Position numbers and translations under genes: made by a program. A stretch of DNA of 6,009 bases, from assembly GCA_027458945.1 (NCBI GenBank), contig DAIDOU010000199.1, positions 1-6,009 of the forward strand, written 5' to 3'. The notes under the pieces are model-generated. The model had not been told where the DNA came from, searched no databases, and was given only the letters and a program-made list of their open reading frames with translations. Below, in pieces: positions 4,933 to 6,009 of this stretch (positions are counted from its first letter, which is position 1; each line of letters begins with the position of its first letter). The DNA is from Acidobacteriota bacterium (GTDB lineage Bacteria; Acidobacteriota; Thermoanaerobaculia; Thermoanaerobaculales; Thermoanaerobaculaceae).

Positions 4933-6009
4933 GGCGCCGTGCCCGATCGCACGGCGCTTCCTCGCGCTCGCCGGCCGCGCGGGTGAGGCGCCGGCGCTCG
5001 TCGGCCCTGACGGCGAGGTCCTGGCGACCCGCGCCGTTCTGGCGGCCGGGATCGAGGCGCAGCGCGCCGCGTTCGCTGCGCACGTCCGTCCGGGGGCGAC
5101 CGTGGTGCTCTCGTTGCCGAACGGGCCCGAGTTCGTGCGCGCGTTCGCCGCGCTCAGACTGTTGCCGGCGCGGGTGGCGCTGGTGGACGCGGCCGCCCCG
5201 GCCGACGAGATCGAGCGCTGCGCGACCGCGGCGGGCGCGGCCTGGGTCGTGGTGACGCCGGAGCGGTTGCCGCCCGCCGCGACCGCACGGTGCGAGGCGG
5301 GAACCGCGGTCGTCGCATCGCTGCAGACGACGCCGGTCGTGCTCCCCGACGCCACCGCGATCCTCAAGCTGACCTCGGGATCGACCGGGGCGCCGCGAGC
5401 GGTGGCGGTCGGCGTGCGCCAGCTCGCCGCCGACACGGCCCAGATCATGCGCACGATGGGGTTCGGCGGCGGCGACGTGACCGCGGCCGCGATCCCGCTC
5501 ACGCATTCGTACGGCATCGGCAACTGCCTGGTCCCGCTCCTACTCGCCGGAACGCCGCTCGCCTTTCCAACCTGCGCGTTACCGGCGGCGCTGGCCCACA
5601 CCCTCGCGGCGGCGCGCGTGGCCCACTTCCCCGCGGTGCCCGCGATGATCCGGACGCTGGCCACGCTCGGAGACCTGCCCGACCTTCCCAGCCTCCGGGT
5701 TTGCCTGGCGGCCGGGGCGCCGCTGGCGCCGCACGACGCGCGGGCGTTCCACGCCGTGACCGGGCGCAAGGTGCACGTCTTCTACGGAAGCTCCGAGTGC
5801 GGGGGGATCACGTACGACCGCAGCCGGCTGGCGGCGCACCGGGCCGGGACCGTCGGCACGGCGATGGAGCGCGTGCAGGTGCTGGTGGTCGACGATCACG
5901 ACCGGGCGCTGCCGCCCGGCGAGGAAGGGCGGGTCCTGGTGCTCTCGCGGGCGGTCGCGCTCGCGGAGCTTCCCGCCACGGCCGAGTCCGGCATCCGCGG
6001 CCCGTCGCG
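4925..6009 (+). CDS. AMP-forming acyl/aryl-acid ligase, ANL superfamily (3' end outside window)
   Basis: The frame is open from ATG 4925 to the right edge: 361 codons plus two bases, with no stop. It covers the large N-terminal domain of an adenylate-forming enzyme, which converts a carboxylic acid and ATP to an acyl-adenylate and then usually a CoA or carrier-protein thioester. Visible motifs are the phosphate loop LTSGSTGAPR (T150-R158), a mid-domain 'AAIPLTHSYGIGNCLVPLLLAG', the A5 motif YGSSECGG (Y287-E291) and the 'VGTAMERVQVLVVDD...LPPGEEGRVLV' segment before the hinge. The P-loop has Arg (R158) where most members have Lys. The C-terminal lid domain with its catalytic lysine lies outside the window. 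The start overlaps the preceding gene by 8 bp, indicating coupled translation; a GGGG at 4917-4920 may serve as a weak ribosome binding site. Substrate class (fatty acid, aryl acid or carrier-protein loading) cannot be read from what is present. Confidence 0.92.
   Translation, partial: MPEAPCPIARRFLALAGRAGEAPALVGPDGEVLATRAVLAAGIEAQRAAFAAHVRPGATVVLSLPNGPEFVRAFAALRLLPARVALVDAAAPADEIERCATAAGAAWVVVTPERLPPAATARCEAGTAVVASLQTTPVVLPDATAILKLTSGSTGAPRAVAVGVRQLAADTAQIMRTMGFGGGDVTAAAIPLTHSYGIGNCLVPLLLAGTPLAFPTCALPAALAHTLAAARVAHFPAVPAMIRTLATLGDLPDLPSLRVCLAAGAPLAPHDARAFHAVTGRKVHVFYGSSECGGITYDRSRLAAHRAGTVGTAMERVQVLVVDDHDRALPPGEEGRVLVLSRAVALAELPATAESGIRGPS

Noticed and set aside
3676..5769. 697-codon minus-strand open frame across three plus-strand genes
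   Set aside because: The length is striking, but the composition is Ala/Arg/Ser/Gly-rich without domains, and it crosses the boundaries of three well-supported genes. Lack of stops follows from GC bias.

Overview
The window is very GC-rich and densely coded, with strong G/C bias at third codon positions. The gene repertoire (a TPR plus cyclic-nucleotide-binding protein, a membrane histidine kinase with its OmpR-type regulator, an ANL-family ligase) suggests a high-GC Gram-negative-type bacterium, for example Acidobacteriota, Myxococcota or another 'deltaproteobacterial' relative. The sequence alone does not settle the phylum.

Layout. (1) Positions 1-96 are the last 31 codons and stop of a transposase, best matched from memory to the IS110-type C-terminus, entering from the left edge. 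(2) Positions 97-492 hold no gene I can support, only short direct and inverted repeats. (3) Positions 493-2613, minus strand, are a two-component pair: a sensor histidine kinase followed 3 nt later by an OmpR/PhoB-type response regulator whose ribosome binding site overlaps the kinase stop codon. (4) Positions 2614-2716 are a divergent promoter region. Each strand has a -10-like box placed so that transcription would start at or within a few bases of a start codon, and neither start has a Shine-Dalgarno sequence. (5) From 2717 to the right edge, plus strand, three genes overlap head to tail: a metal-dependent aminohydrolase of the amidohydrolase superfamily, a TPR/cyclic-nucleotide-binding protein, and an AMP-forming (ANL) ligase cut by the window end.

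How they may work together. The kinase and regulator form a self-contained signalling pair and could regulate the divergent operon, because they share its promoter region; this is inferred from arrangement only. The plus-strand genes overlap by 1 bp and 8 bp, so they are almost certainly one transcript with coupled translation. Their joint role is unknown: one deaminates or hydrolyses a ring compound, one is a cAMP/cGMP-type sensor without an enzymatic output domain, and one activates a carboxylic acid as an adenylate. I see no CRISPR array, tRNA or rRNA. I see no obviously new defence or mobile system. The least conventional parts are the leaderless-looking divergent promoters and the aminohydrolase/TPR-cNMP/ligase operon.
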